DNA of 18,701 nucleotides from an uncultured Oscillospiraceae bacterium (GTDB taxonomy: Bacteria; Bacillota; Clostridia; Oscillospirales; Ruminococcaceae), in assembly GCA_934232845.1 (NCBI GenBank), contig CAKQGD010000035.1, forward strand, positions 1-18,701, read 5' to 3'. The first letter of the stretch is position 1. Each line of letters starts with the position of its first letter. Below are positions 1 to 7,514 of the stretch, one piece after another. A program made the translations under genes and the position numbers. Below the pieces are notes generated by a model that was not told the DNA's origin, searched no databases, and saw only the letters and a program-made list of their open reading frames with translations.

Positions 1-50
1 ACGCCGTTTCTGAAATGCGTATCCTCGAACTTCTCGAAGAAAACAAATAA
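1..50 (+). CDS. 3' end of an unidentified CDS (partial)
   Basis: Only the last 15 codons and a TAA stop (48-50) lie inside the window. The reading frame starts at base 3 and gives AVSEMRILELLEENK, a charged, helix-like C-terminus. This is too short to assign a family. The frame is supported because its stop codon is built into the left arm of the terminator hairpin that follows immediately, a common arrangement at gene ends. No other frame through these bases stays open to a sensible stop plus terminator. Confidence 0.5.
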   Translation, partial: AVSEMRILELLEENK

Positions 51-90
51 TCCGAACCCATCTCCGATTAAGAAGATCTGGTTCGGATTA
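48..90. terminator. bidirectional Rho-independent terminator
   Basis: An 11-bp perfect inverted repeat, TAATCCGAACC (48-58) with GGTTCGGATTA (80-90), encloses a 21-nt loop. On the minus strand the stem is followed by a T-rich tail (TTTGTTTTCTT), so it fits as the end of the tRNA-Leu transcript. On the plus strand it immediately follows the upstream gene and can end that transcript, although its tail there is weaker. Confidence 0.7.
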
Positions 91-98
91 TATTGGTT

Positions 99-185
99 TG
101 GTGCCGGTGGCGGGGGTCGAACCCGCACGGTGTTGCCACCGACGGATTTTGAGTCCGTTACGTCTGCCAATTCCATCACACCGGC
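99..185 (-). tRNA. tRNA-Leu (anticodon CAA)
   Basis: The reverse complement folds as an 87-nt class II tRNA. The 7-bp acceptor stem is GCCGGTG with CACCGGC, followed by discriminator A and an encoded CCA (99-101). The anticodon arm ACGGA-CTCAAAA-TCCGT gives anticodon CAA, reading UUG. A long variable arm (GGTGGCAACACC) and the T arm GCGGGTTCGACCCCCGC are clear. The long variable arm together with the CAA anticodon identifies leucine. It is a single gene with its own promoter just upstream and a terminator just downstream. Confidence 0.96.
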
Positions 186-225
186 ATAATCCTGCGCTGT
201 TCTGGCAGGAGAAACTGCATGTTCT

Positions 226-254
226 ATTATAGCGCGAAAGGTTCCGTTTCGCAA
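226..254 (-). promoter_or_regulatory. sigma-A promoter of tRNA-Leu
   Basis: On the minus strand a perfect TATAAT (226-231) lies 17 bp from TTGCGA (249-254, 4 of 6 matches to TTGACA). This puts the start of transcription about 35 nt before the mature tRNA 5' end. Confidence 0.7.
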
Positions 255-275
255 GAGGCATCTGCAGAAATTAAA

Positions 276-320
276 AAGAAAAGTCGGACGCAAAGTGAAG
301 ACCTGAGTCCGACTTTTCTT
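276..320 (-). terminator. terminator of gdhA
   Basis: A 14-bp perfect inverted repeat, AAGAAAAGTCGGAC (276-289) with GTCCGACTTTTCTT (307-320), has a 17-nt loop. On the minus strand it is followed by a T-run (TTTAATTTC). It lies about 40 nt after the gdhA stop codon. Confidence 0.85.
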
Positions 321-358
321 AATGTGTCATACGCAGAAAATCTCTCGATAAATTCCGA

Positions 359-1708
359 TCAGTAAAGTCCCTGCGCGAGCATTGCGTCTGCGACTTTTAT
401 AAAGCCGGCGATGTTTGCTCCTGCAACAAGGTTATAGCCGAGACCGTTTTCTTTCGCGGCTTTAACCGACGCGGCGTGAATACTGATCATAATTTCGCGC
501 AGCTTTTTATCTACTTCTTCGGCAGACCAGGAAAGGCGTTCGCTGTTTTGACTCATTTCAAGTCCGGAAACGGCTACACCGCCGGCATTTACCGCTTTAG
601 AAGGCGCAACAATAATATCCTTTTGCGCAAGCAGATATGCCTGTGCTTCGTTGGTGGTCGGCATATTGGCAACTTCGATGTAATATTTGACGCCGTTGGC
701 GGCGATCTTTTTTGCATCCTCAAGATTCACTTCATTTTGTGTTGCACAAGGCATGACGACATCCGCCTTCACGCCCCAGGGCTTTTCGCCCGGGAAGAAC
801 TGCACGCCGAATTTTTCGGCATAGTTCTGCGCTTTATCCCGTCCGGAAGCTCGCATTTCAAGCAGGTAATGGATTTTTTCTTCCGTTATGATGCCGTCCG
901 GATCATAAACATAGCCGTCCGGTCCGGAGATTGTAATAGCTTTGCCGCCGAATTCGGCGATTTTTTTTACGACACCCCATGCGACGTTGCCAAAGCCGGA
1001 AACCGCAAAGGTTTTTCCTTGAATCGTATCGTTCTGATGCTTAAATACTTCGTTGGCATAATAGATCGCACCGTAACCGGTTGCCTCGGGACGGATTAAG
1101 GATCCGCCGTAAGAGAGACCTTTTCCGGTCAGAACACCATTTTCAAAGCAGCCTTTGATTCGCTTGTATTGACCATAGAGATAGCCGATCTCGCGCCCGG
1201 CTACACCGATATCTCCGGCGGGCACATCGATATCCGGACCGATATAGCGGTACAGCTCGGTCATGAATGACTGGCAGAACCGCATGATCTCCGCATCGGA
1301 GCGGCCGCGGGGGTCAAAATCCGAGCCGCCTTTGGCACTGCCCATCGGTAAAGTGGTAAGGGAATTCTTAAATGTCTGTTCAAAACCGAGAAATTTCATA
1401 ATCCCGGGGTATACGCTCGGATGAAATCGCAGACCGCCCTTATAAGGGCCAATCGCGCCGTTAAACTGGCAGCGGTAACCGGTATTGATCTGAATTTTGT
1501 TATGATCATCCGTCCATACGACACGGAATGAAACCATACGGTCCGGTTCCGTCATGCGCTCTAAAATACAGTTCTGTTCATATTCGGGATGCTTATCCAC
1601 CACAGGTGAGATGAAGCTGAAAACTTCCTCGACAACTTGGATGAATTCAGGCTCGTTCGGATATTTCTTTTTGATATTTTGGATTACGCGCGCGACATAC
1701 GGGTTCAT
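359..1708 (-). CDS. gdhA: NADP-type glutamate dehydrogenase
   Basis: This enzyme interconverts 2-oxoglutarate plus ammonium and L-glutamate (EC 1.4.1.4 type) in the cytoplasm. At 449 residues it matches the hexameric bacterial family (about 447-450). Visible motifs are the substrate lysines in GPYK90GG, TFK114NSL and PMGSAK126GG, the catalytic aspartate D166 in DVPAGD, and the dinucleotide fold GFGNVAWG at 238-245. These line up with the known lysine/aspartate set of clostridial GDH. The start codon follows a strong GAGGAGG site. The gene stands alone, with its own leader and terminator, between tatD and the tRNA. Cofactor preference (NADP over NAD) is inferred from overall resemblance to the biosynthetic class rather than from a tested residue. 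Confidence 0.97.
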   Translation of the reverse strand: MNPYVARVIQNIKKKYPNEPEFIQVVEEVFSFISPVVDKHPEYEQNCILERMTEPDRMVSFRVVWTDDHNKIQINTGYRCQFNGAIGPYKGGLRFHPSVYPGIMKFLGFEQTFKNSLTTLPMGSAKGGSDFDPRGRSDAEIMRFCQSFMTELYRYIGPDIDVPAGDIGVAGREIGYLYGQYKRIKGCFENGVLTGKGLSYGGSLIRPEATGYGAIYYANEVFKHQNDTIQGKTFAVSGFGNVAWGVVKKIAEFGGKAITISGPDGYVYDPDGIITEEKIHYLLEMRASGRDKAQNYAEKFGVQFFPGEKPWGVKADVVMPCATQNEVNLEDAKKIAANGVKYYIEVANMPTTNEAQAYLLAQKDIIVAPSKAVNAGGVAVSGLEMSQNSERLSWSAEEVDKKLREIMISIHAASVKAAKENGLGYNLVAGANIAGFIKVADAMLAQGLY

Positions 1709-1739
1709 GCATATTCCTCCTCATGAAATTCGGGCTCAA

Positions 1740-1766
1740 AAAAGAGACCGAGCGAAAGCCTCTTTT
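1740..1766 (-). promoter_or_regulatory. terminator-like hairpin in the gdhA leader
   Basis: On the minus strand AAAAGAG pairs with CTCTTTT (7 bp, extendable by a G-U and a C-G pair) and is followed directly by TT, giving a run of six T. It lies only about 30 nt before the gdhA start and just ahead of its Shine-Dalgarno site. It could be an attenuator or simply a leader stem. The stem is AT-rich, so confidence is modest. Confidence 0.4.
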
Positions 1767-1774
1767 ACCATTTT

Positions 1775-1803
1775 ATATTAACATGAAGTTTCGGAACATG
1801 CAA
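1775..1803 (-). promoter_or_regulatory. candidate gdhA promoter
   Basis: Minus-strand TAATAT (1775-1780) lies 17 bp from TTGCAT (1798-1803). A better -35-like TTGACT sits at 1803-1808, but its spacing (22 bp) is too long. The assignment is tentative. Confidence 0.35.
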
Positions 1804-1852
1804 GTCAAAAGAATAGTTTCTTTCAAAAAAAATCAAAAAATGCGTACTTTTA

Positions 1853-2638
1853 TTATATTTTAAAACTATTATGAATAATTTCATAAGCATTCAAAGCATT
1901 TTTGAACGAAGCATCAATTACCTCCTGCGCGGAAACGCCCAGAGCTTCTGCAAGCGCCTGCGCCGTATATGCCAGCATGGTGGAGTCACAGCGCTTTCCC
2001 CGGAACGGAACAGGAGCGAGATAAGGGCAGTCGGTTTCGATCAGAATGCGGGAGAGTCCCGCGGCGCGCGCAGCTTCAAGAGGCTTTTTCGCACCCTTAA
2101 AAGTTACGACGCCTGTAAAGCCGACGTACATTCCCATGGCGGTATATTCGCGTGCCAGTTCTGCCGAGCCTGAAAAGCAGTGCACGATGCCGCGGGGACG
2201 GTATTTTTTTACGATGTCGAGGGTCTCCTGCGCTGCGTCGCGGCTGTGAATGATAACGGGAAGATCCAGTTCATGCGCAAGTGCAAGCTGGCGCTCAAAG
2301 GCTCTGCGCTGGCTTTCCGGGGTAGGGTTATTATCGTAGTAATAGTCAAGTCCGATTTCGCCGATGGCTACGACACGTTCTTTTCGGGTCAACGCTTCAA
2401 TTTCCAGCATCGCGTCGTCGTTTAGATGATCGGCGGCTTCAGGATGAAAGCCCGCGGAGGCCCAGAAAAACGAATATTTTTCGGCCAAAGCGGCGGCGGC
2501 CCGACTTGAAATGAGGTCGCTTGCCGCGTTTACCACCGCGCCGACGCCTTTTTCAGGCAGAGAGGAGATCAGCATATCGCGGTCGGGATCAAAGCGGGCA
2601 TCATCATAGTGCGCATGGGAGTCAAAGATAAAAGACAT
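1853..2638 (-). CDS. tatD: TatD-family metal-dependent DNase/hydrolase
   Basis: TatD proteins are TIM-barrel, divalent-metal hydrolases with 3'-5' exonuclease activity on DNA. In other bacteria they act in DNA repair and fragmentation. The 261-residue length is typical. The full metal-site set is visible: H8-x-H10 in DSHAH, E94 in GEIGLDYYYD, H131 in IIHSRDA, H153 in GIVHCFSGS and D203 in ETDCPYLAP. An AAGGAG ribosome site precedes the start codon. It lies 125 nt downstream of metG on the same strand, the same order as the metS-yabD pair of Bacillus, although a hairpin separates the two here. The physiological substrate in this organism is unknown. Confidence 0.94.
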   Translation of the reverse strand: MSFIFDSHAHYDDARFDPDRDMLISSLPEKGVGAVVNAASDLISSRAAAALAEKYSFFWASAGFHPEAADHLNDDAMLEIEALTRKERVVAIGEIGLDYYYDNNPTPESQRRAFERQLALAHELDLPVIIHSRDAAQETLDIVKKYRPRGIVHCFSGSAELAREYTAMGMYVGFTGVVTFKGAKKPLEAARAAGLSRILIETDCPYLAPVPFRGKRCDSTMLAYTAQALAEALGVSAQEVIDASFKNALNAYEIIHNSFKI

Positions 2639-2722
2639 GACAAGATTCTCCTTTTATAAGGCAAAGACATAGCAGACGATCTGTTTCGGTTTTTTTGAAA
2701 GCAAAAGTCAGAAAGAAAGGAT

Positions 2723-2753
2723 AAGCCGGCGCTCCAAAACGGGACGCCGGCTT
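2723..2753 (-). terminator. hairpin between metG and tatD
   Basis: AAGCCGGCG (2723-2731) pairs perfectly with CGCCGGCTT (2745-2753) around a 13-nt loop, 10 nt after the metG stop. The minus-strand tail (ATCCTTTCTTTC) is T-rich but interrupted. It may terminate only part of the transcripts, letting some metG mRNA continue into tatD. Confidence 0.55.
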
Positions 2754-2763
2754 TTGAATCATC

Positions 2764-4713
2764 TCAGCAAAGTTTTGCGCCCGCGGGGACCGTATCCTCA
2801 AGCATCAGCAGATGCAGGGCTTCTTTGCCGTTTTCGGTGTGGACGGCGGAAATCAGCATGCCGTTTGATTCCAGCCCCATCATTTTGCGGGGCGGCAGAT
2901 TGACAATGGCGACGAGCGTTTTACCGACGAGTTCTTCGGGCTTATAGAATTTTGCAATACCCGAAAGAATCTGCCGCGGTGTACCCGTACCATCGTCCAG
3001 CGTAAAGCGCAGCAGCTTTGAGGACTTCGGCACGGCGTCGCAGGCGGTACACTTGACGACGCGAAAATCACTTTTCGCGAAATCATCGAATGTCACCGGC
3101 TCCTGAATCGGTTCAAACTCAAGATTGGGCTTCTTGACGGCCGCTTTTGCGGCGGCCTGCTGCGCCTCTAACTCAGCGAGTTCCTTTTCCATATCAATAC
3201 GGGGGAAAAGGTTCTCTGTCTTGTGGAGGCGGTAGGCGGTATCCGCACAGAAACCGGCATTCTCGATGTGAGCCGTTTCCTCTGCAAGACCGAGCTGCGA
3301 GCGGATTTTTGCACAGGTTTCGGGCATATAGGGTGTCAGCAGAATAGCCGCAATACGGATTACTTCGCAGAGATTATAGAGTACCGCTGCGAGACGGGCA
3401 GCCCTTGCCGGATCCTTGCCGAGCGCCCACGGCGCGGTTTCGTCGATATATTTGTTGGCGCGGCCGATGACGCGAAACGTCTCTGTCAGGCCGTTCTGAA
3501 ACGCAAAATTCTCCATCTGCTCTTCATAGCGGGTCCGCAGACCGTCGAGCATTCCGAGCAGTTCTTCATCCGGGCTGCCGGTTTCCCGCTCAGCGGGAAG
3601 CACACCGCCAAAATATTTTTCCGCCATCGAGAGTGTGCGGGAAACAAGATTGCCCAGATCGTTCGCAAGATCGGTGTTGATGCGGTGGATCAGCAGCTCG
3701 TTGGAGAACACGCCGTCCGATCCGAACGGGAACTCACGCAGCAGGAAATAACGGATTGCATCTACGCCGTACCGGTCGCACAGAACAACGGGATCGACAA
3801 CATTGCCCTTGGATTTGGACATCTTGCCGCCCTCGAGCAGAAGCCAGCCGTGGCCGTATACACGCTTGGGCAGCGGCAGATCAAGCGCCATCAGCATCGC
3901 GGGCCAGATGATGGAATGGAACCGCACGATCTCCTTGCCGACAAAGTGCACGTCGGCAGGCCAGTATTTCTCAAGATCGTGATATTTATCGTTTTGGTAG
4001 CCGAGGGCCGTCATATAGTTGAAGAGCGCGTCCACCCAGACGTATACGACGTGCTTCGAGTCGAAATCGACCGGCACACCCCAAGAGAAGGATGTGCGCG
4101 ATACACAGAGATCCTGCAGTCCCTGATTGATAAAGGCGCGCATTTCGTTGACACGGCTCTCCGGCGTTAAAAACTCGGGATGTTCGTCATAGAGCTTGAG
4201 CAGACGGTCGGCATATTTAGACAGGCGGAAGAAATAGGCTTCTTCCTCTGCGTCGCAGACTTCGCGGCCGCAGTCGGGACATTTCCCGTCGACAAGCTGC
4301 GTTTCGGTCCAGAATGATTCACAGGGAGTACAGTATTTGCCCTTATAAGATCCCTTGTAGATGTCGCCGCGCTCGTATAGGGCACGGAAAATCTTCTGGA
4401 TGGCCTCGACATGATAGTCATCCGTCGTGCGGATAAAGCGGTCGTTGGAAATATTCATGCGCTTCCAGAGCTGCTGAATCCCCGCTACGACGTCATCCAC
4501 ATACTGCTGCGGCGTCACACCCGCGGCTTTGGCCTTTTCTTCGATTTTTTGGCCGTGTTCGTCCGTACCGGTCAAAAACATAACGTCGTATCCGCACATC
4601 CGCTTGTAGCGCGCCATAACGTCAGTTGCCACAGTGCAGTAGCTGTGGCCGATATGCAGCTTGTCCGAAGGATAGTAGATCGGCGTTGTGATATAGAATT
4701 TCTTCTTCTCCAT
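2764..4713 (-). CDS. metG: methionyl-tRNA synthetase
   Basis: This class Ia synthetase charges tRNA-Met with methionine (EC 6.1.1.10). Translated from the preferred start it has 649 residues. Signature motifs are HIGH (20-23) and KMSKS (297-301). A knuckle of four zinc-ligand cysteines is at C128/C131 and C145/C148. An anticodon-binding helical region follows, and then a C-terminal EMAP/Trbp111-type tRNA-binding domain from about residue 548 to the end, used for dimerisation in this subclass. A longer frame begins at 4740, but the ATG at 4713 has GGAGGG exactly 7 nt upstream while the upstream ATG has no such site. A promoter is visible 36 nt upstream of the start codon. tatD follows on the same strand. 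Confidence 0.97.
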   Translation of the reverse strand: MEKKKFYITTPIYYPSDKLHIGHSYCTVATDVMARYKRMCGYDVMFLTGTDEHGQKIEEKAKAAGVTPQQYVDDVVAGIQQLWKRMNISNDRFIRTTDDYHVEAIQKIFRALYERGDIYKGSYKGKYCTPCESFWTETQLVDGKCPDCGREVCDAEEEAYFFRLSKYADRLLKLYDEHPEFLTPESRVNEMRAFINQGLQDLCVSRTSFSWGVPVDFDSKHVVYVWVDALFNYMTALGYQNDKYHDLEKYWPADVHFVGKEIVRFHSIIWPAMLMALDLPLPKRVYGHGWLLLEGGKMSKSKGNVVDPVVLCDRYGVDAIRYFLLREFPFGSDGVFSNELLIHRINTDLANDLGNLVSRTLSMAEKYFGGVLPAERETGSPDEELLGMLDGLRTRYEEQMENFAFQNGLTETFRVIGRANKYIDETAPWALGKDPARAARLAAVLYNLCEVIRIAAILLTPYMPETCAKIRSQLGLAEETAHIENAGFCADTAYRLHKTENLFPRIDMEKELAELEAQQAAAKAAVKKPNLEFEPIQEPVTFDDFAKSDFRVVKCTACDAVPKSSKLLRFTLDDGTGTPRQILSGIAKFYKPEELVGKTLVAIVNLPPRKMMGLESNGMLISAVHTENGKEALHLLMLEDTVPAGAKLC

Positions 4714-4720
4714 GGGAAGT

Positions 4721-4726
4721 CCCTCC
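4721..4726 (-). promoter_or_regulatory. ribosome binding site deciding the metG start
   Basis: GGAGGG on the minus strand lies 7 nt before the ATG at 4713. It rules in the internal methionine rather than the ATG at 4740, which would add nine residues (MSSSTEGLP). Confidence 0.8.
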
Positions 4727-4748
4727 GTTGATGAACTCATACAACAAC

Positions 4749-4777
4749 ATCATACCACTTTACAGGGGAAAAAACAA
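4749..4777 (-). promoter_or_regulatory. metG promoter
   Basis: Minus-strand TTGTTT (4772-4777), 17 bp, then TATGAT (4749-4754) preceded by TGG, an extended -10 element. The implied transcript starts about 30 nt before the metG start codon. Confidence 0.65.
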
Positions 4778-4825
4778 GAAAACAACCAAAAGAACGCGCG
4801 GCATCAAGCAAATCTCAGACGCGGC

Positions 4826-6157
4826 TTATGCGTAATGATAACGGCCTCTTTCCCGCAGAAAGAAAAAGCATGTCACAAGAAATGCCAGCAGCTCCGCCGC
4901 GACGATGGCGAGCCACACGCCGTCCAGACCCAGAATGAGGGGCAGCAGCAGTACTGCGGCCACCTGAAAAACCAGTGTGCGCAGAAACGAGATCGCGGCG
5001 GAAACAAGTCCGTTGCTCAGCGCCGTAAAGAAGGAGGAGGCGAAAATGTTAAAGCCCGCAGCGATGAACGACAGCGCATACAGCGCAAAGCCGTGGCGTG
5101 TCATTTCGCAGAGAAACTCGTCGTAGCCCACGAAAATGCGGGCGAGCGGTCCGGCAGCCCATTGGGCGGCGATGGTAAGGGCGGCTGAAAAGGCTCCAAC
5201 AAGAATTAAGCTCTTGCGGAACAGATTTTTCAGTTCATTGTGGTTGGCGGCGCCGTAGTGATAGCCCACCAGCGGCGCGCAGCCGATCGAATAGCCGATC
5301 GAGACCGCGGCGAAAAAGAAATTCATATACATCAAAACGCCGTAGGCCGCCACGCCGTCTTCGCCGGCGAGGCGCATCAGCTGCACATTATAAAGTGTGT
5401 TGACAATGGACATCGACAGGTTCGTCATCAGCTCTGACGAGCCGTTGATACAGACGCCAAGCAGTGCCCGCCCGTCAAAGCGGGGACGTACCAGCCGAAG
5501 CAGACTCGAATTCGGCCGTATAAAATAAAGCACCGGCAGAAATCCGCCGACCATTTCGCTGCACAGCGTTGCAAATGCCGCGCCCTCTACGCCGAAACGA
5601 AATACACCGACCAGCAATGCGTCGAGCACGATATTGGTTACGCCGGCTGCAACTGTCATTACAAGACCGAGCTTTGGCTTTTCCGCGGCAATGAAAAAAC
5701 TTTGAAACACACATTGCAGCATAAAACCGGTCTGTGACAGCATGACAATGCGCCCGTACCGTACGCACAGATTCAGCAGTTCTCCCTCTGCGCCGAGGGC
5801 AGATGCCGCCGGACGCAGGAATAAGAGGCCCGCCGCGCTGAACACAAGCCCGCACAGAAACGTTACTGCTACCAGCATGGAAAAAAAGTGATTGGCGCGC
5901 TCACGGTCGCCTTCTCCGAGTGTGCGGGCAATGAGCGCCGTACCGCCGGTGCCGATTAAAAAGCCGAACGCACCGAAGCCCATCAGCAGAGGCATAATGA
6001 GATTGACTGCCGCGAAAGCTGTTTTTCCCACAAAATTGGACACGAACAGGCCGTCCACCACACCATAGACCGAGGTGAACAGCATCATGACGATAGACGG
6101 CAGCACAAAACGCAGCAGCCGCAGATAGTTAAAATGATCGGAAAGCTGAATTTTCAT
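4826..6157 (-). CDS. MATE-family multidrug efflux transporter
   Basis: This is a polytopic inner-membrane antiporter of the MATE family, which exports cationic drugs or other toxic compounds using a sodium or proton gradient. From the chosen start it has 443 residues, close to the family norm of about 450. It shows roughly twelve hydrophobic segments arranged as two homologous halves, with family-like stretches such as LPSIVMMLFTSVYGVVDGLF near the N-terminus and YSIGCAPLVGYHYGA in the second half. The ATG at 6157 is preferred over the upstream in-frame start (ten residues earlier) because AAGGGAGA sits just before it. It lies about 100 nt downstream of a MarR-type regulator on the same strand and is probably co-transcribed. 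The exported substrate cannot be deduced. Confidence 0.93.
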   Translation of the reverse strand: MKIQLSDHFNYLRLLRFVLPSIVMMLFTSVYGVVDGLFVSNFVGKTAFAAVNLIMPLLMGFGAFGFLIGTGGTALIARTLGEGDRERANHFFSMLVAVTFLCGLVFSAAGLLFLRPAASALGAEGELLNLCVRYGRIVMLSQTGFMLQCVFQSFFIAAEKPKLGLVMTVAAGVTNIVLDALLVGVFRFGVEGAAFATLCSEMVGGFLPVLYFIRPNSSLLRLVRPRFDGRALLGVCINGSSELMTNLSMSIVNTLYNVQLMRLAGEDGVAAYGVLMYMNFFFAAVSIGYSIGCAPLVGYHYGAANHNELKNLFRKSLILVGAFSAALTIAAQWAAGPLARIFVGYDEFLCEMTRHGFALYALSFIAAGFNIFASSFFTALSNGLVSAAISFLRTLVFQVAAVLLLPLILGLDGVWLAIVAAELLAFLVTCFFFLRERGRYHYA

Positions 6158-6176
6158 AATTCTCCCTTTTGACAGA

Positions 6177-6220
6177 CAGAAAAGCACGGTTGTCTTTTCT
6201 GCGAAACGGCGTTGCGCCGG
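6177..6220 (-). promoter_or_regulatory. two hairpins between marR-like gene and MATE gene
   Basis: Reading the minus strand, a small GC stem (CGGCG with CGCCG, 3-nt loop, followed by TTT) comes first. A second stem, CAGAAAAG with CTTTTCTG (8 bp, 6177-6184/6194-6201), follows at once. They may act as a partial terminator setting the pump-to-regulator ratio, or only stabilise the mRNA. Confidence 0.4.
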
Positions 6221-6259
6221 TTTTATTCTTGACGTGAGGAAAGCAATTCTATACCACTC

Positions 6260-6706
6260 TCAGAGAAGCTCTGCCCTGCGGCGAAGCTCCTTTGCATAGG
6301 CATTGCCCATTGCGAGATAGCCCAGCCACTGTTCCTGTGTGAACGGCGCAAAAGCCTCCCGCTCGAGTTCAAAGACACAGTCGATTGTTTGGGCGGCAAA
6401 AGCTTCTCCCTTTTTGGTAAAGCGGATTCTTTTTCTTTTTTCGCCCGAAGCAGGGGATTCGAGCGTTAAAAGCCCGTTTGCGACCAACTTTTTTAAAGCG
6501 GAATTCACGGTCTGCTTGCTTATGCACAGTGCTTTGCATAAAGCGTCCTGTGTATCGGCGCCGGAGCCGTCCCGCAGAGTATACAAGATCCAAAAGGCGC
6601 AGTCGGATAGCTGATATCGAACGGCGATCCGGTGGTATGTCTCGTTCACGCTCTGGTGCATCGCATTGAAGCGGGAAAGCAGCTCCTGTGAGACGGAATC
6701 TTTCAT
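6260..6706 (-). CDS. MarR-family transcriptional regulator
   Basis: MarR proteins are dimeric winged-helix repressors that release DNA when they bind small, often aromatic, ligands or are oxidised. The 148-residue protein has the family layout: N-terminal dimerisation helices (1-45), a helix-turn-helix around 54-80 with ISKQTVNSALKKLVANGLL, a charged wing at 84-98 (SGEKRKRIRF), and a C-terminal dimerisation helix. The start at 6706 has AAGGAGGA just upstream; the longer open frame extending to 6877 crosses the promoter and is rejected. The gene sits directly upstream of the MATE pump on the same strand, so control of that pump is the likely role. A perfect palindrome inside its own promoter suggests autorepression. 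Cysteines C36, C57, C61 and C110 are present, but thiol sensing is only a possibility. Confidence 0.93.
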   Translation of the reverse strand: MKDSVSQELLSRFNAMHQSVNETYHRIAVRYQLSDCAFWILYTLRDGSGADTQDALCKALCISKQTVNSALKKLVANGLLTLESPASGEKRKRIRFTKKGEAFAAQTIDCVFELEREAFAPFTQEQWLGYLAMGNAYAKELRRRAELL

Positions 6707-6743
6707 AGAGACTTCCTCCTTAGTCCGAAAACAGATAATGGCG

Positions 6744-6772
6744 ATTATAATCCGATATCGGACTTTTGTCAA
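6744..6772 (-). promoter_or_regulatory. marR-MATE promoter with embedded operator
   Basis: A consensus sigma-A promoter lies on the minus strand: TTGACA (6767-6772), 17 bp spacer, TATAAT (6744-6749). The spacer contains the perfect 12-bp palindrome TCCGATATCGGA (6751-6762). The -10 box is itself inside a second palindrome, GATTATAATC (6743-6752). A third half-site, AGTCCGA, lies at 6722-6728 next to the ribosome site. Binding here would block RNA polymerase. Confidence 0.85.
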
Positions 6773-6787
6773 GAGAAAAAAGATTTT

Positions 6788-6815
6788 AAAAAAATGAGCG
6801 TTTTGCCTCCGCTCA
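6788..6815 (-). terminator. terminator upstream of the marR promoter
   Basis: TGAGCG (6795-6800) pairs with CGCTCA (6810-6815) around a 9-nt loop. On the minus strand it is followed by seven T. It insulates the marR promoter from the small membrane-protein gene at 7008-7409. Confidence 0.7.
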
Positions 6816-7007
6816 CCGGATGGGAAAATAATCCTTTGTGAAGCTCGGCTTTTGCACTTATGCAAATGACTTTCCACGAAAAAAGGACCCGCAGATGCGA
6901 ATCCTTTTCAACAGTCCGATGAGGTCGGCAAAAATTTGCGATGCGGATCATAGAAAGCCCGGCCAAGCGGGCAAAGGTACGGCGGGTTTTGGGCGGCAGA
7001 AGACGAG
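6816..7007. other. non-coding interval with weak stem-loops
   Basis: No open frame here has a ribosome site or recognisable product. It contains an AT-rich hairpin, AAAAGGA (6881-6887) with TCCTTTT (6902-6908), followed on the minus strand by further T's. It also contains GCCCG (6957-6961) with CGGGC (6968-6972), and an inverted repeat TTTGCA/TGCAAA (6851-6866). The first two are plausible extra terminators of the minus-strand gene that ends at 7008. Confidence 0.45.
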
Positions 7008-7409
7008 TTATACTGTACCGATAAAAAAACAGCTCTCTCTTTTGGCATATGTATCTGAAAGCAGGTTTCCCTTGATGATTCGCAGTGTCTGTCCATCCGA
7101 TAAAAGAACGGAGAAACGGCTTACCTCGCCGCCGCGCAAAGTAACAAAGCAGTCTTTTTTCTGTGCATCGGCAAGTTCGGCGTGGCAGTATCCGTTGTCC
7201 GGAATAATCAAATACCTGCCCGGATCAAGATTTTCTCCCACGGAATAGACACGGCATGGAAGGTCTGCGCCGTGCCGCTCAAAAAACGGAAAAGCCGCGC
7301 GGGAACAGAGTATCTCCCAAAGAAGAAAACAGATCAAAGCCGCCGCCGGCAGCAGCGCGAACCAAAACGCTTTTCTTTTCAGAGCGCGCAGAGAGAGTCC
7401 GCCGTTCAT
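7008..7409 (-). CDS. small membrane-anchored protein of unknown function
   Basis: The 133-residue protein has a basic N-terminus (LKRK, 10-13) and one strong hydrophobic segment at about 15-33, leaving a roughly 95-residue domain probably outside the cell. That domain contains VGENLDPGRYLII (57-69) and FVTLRGGEVSRFSVLLSDGQTLRI. These are reminiscent of small beta-rich domains of Bacillota surface proteins that carry a 'VGxDlpaGxY...LxdGqyL' pattern; this similarity is from memory and unverified. A TTG start at 7436 would add nine residues; the ATG at 7409 is preferred, although its ribosome site (AAAGGA) is rather far away (about 13 nt). The gene is transcribed divergently from an XRE regulator with a shared control region, so regulation by that protein is likely. 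Confidence 0.7.
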   Translation of the reverse strand: MNGGLSLRALKRKAFWFALLPAAALICFLLWEILCSRAAFPFFERHGADLPCRVYSVGENLDPGRYLIIPDNGYCHAELADAQKKDCFVTLRGGEVSRFSVLLSDGQTLRIIKGNLLSDTYAKRESCFFIGTV

Positions 7410-7444
7410 TATTAAAAGCACATCCTTTCGCTGCAATATGCTCT

Positions 7445-7473
7445 ATGATACATCATTCGTTGTATTTTGTCAA
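7445..7473 (-). promoter_or_regulatory. promoter of the small membrane-protein gene
   Basis: Minus-strand TTGACA (7468-7473), 17 bp, TATCAT (7445-7450), an almost perfect sigma-A promoter. One of the three direct repeats lies inside its spacer and a second begins just upstream of its -35 box, as expected for a repressible promoter. Confidence 0.8.
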
Positions 7474-7514
7474 CAACATACGTTGTACCGTGGGATACTA
7501 AAGCATACGTTAAT
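7454..7514. repeat. three direct repeats, probable XRE operator
   Basis: CATTCGTTGTA (7454-7464), CATACGTTGTA (7477-7487) and CATACGTTAAT (7504-7514) form an 11-bp direct repeat with start-to-start spacing of 23 and 27 bp. The middle copy also forms an inverted repeat, ACAAC-ATAC-GTTGT (7473-7486). They fill the divergent intergenic region. The third ends just before the ribosome site of the XRE gene. Confidence 0.65.

Noticed and set aside
3223..4170. Plus-strand open frame of 315 codons inside metG
   Set aside because: Antisense to an unambiguous methionyl-tRNA synthetase, with no domain and no ribosome site.
6769..6966. Small minus-strand frame of 65 codons between the MarR gene and the membrane-protein gene
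   Set aside because: It runs through a terminator hairpin and into the marR promoter, lacks a ribosome site and resembles no known protein.
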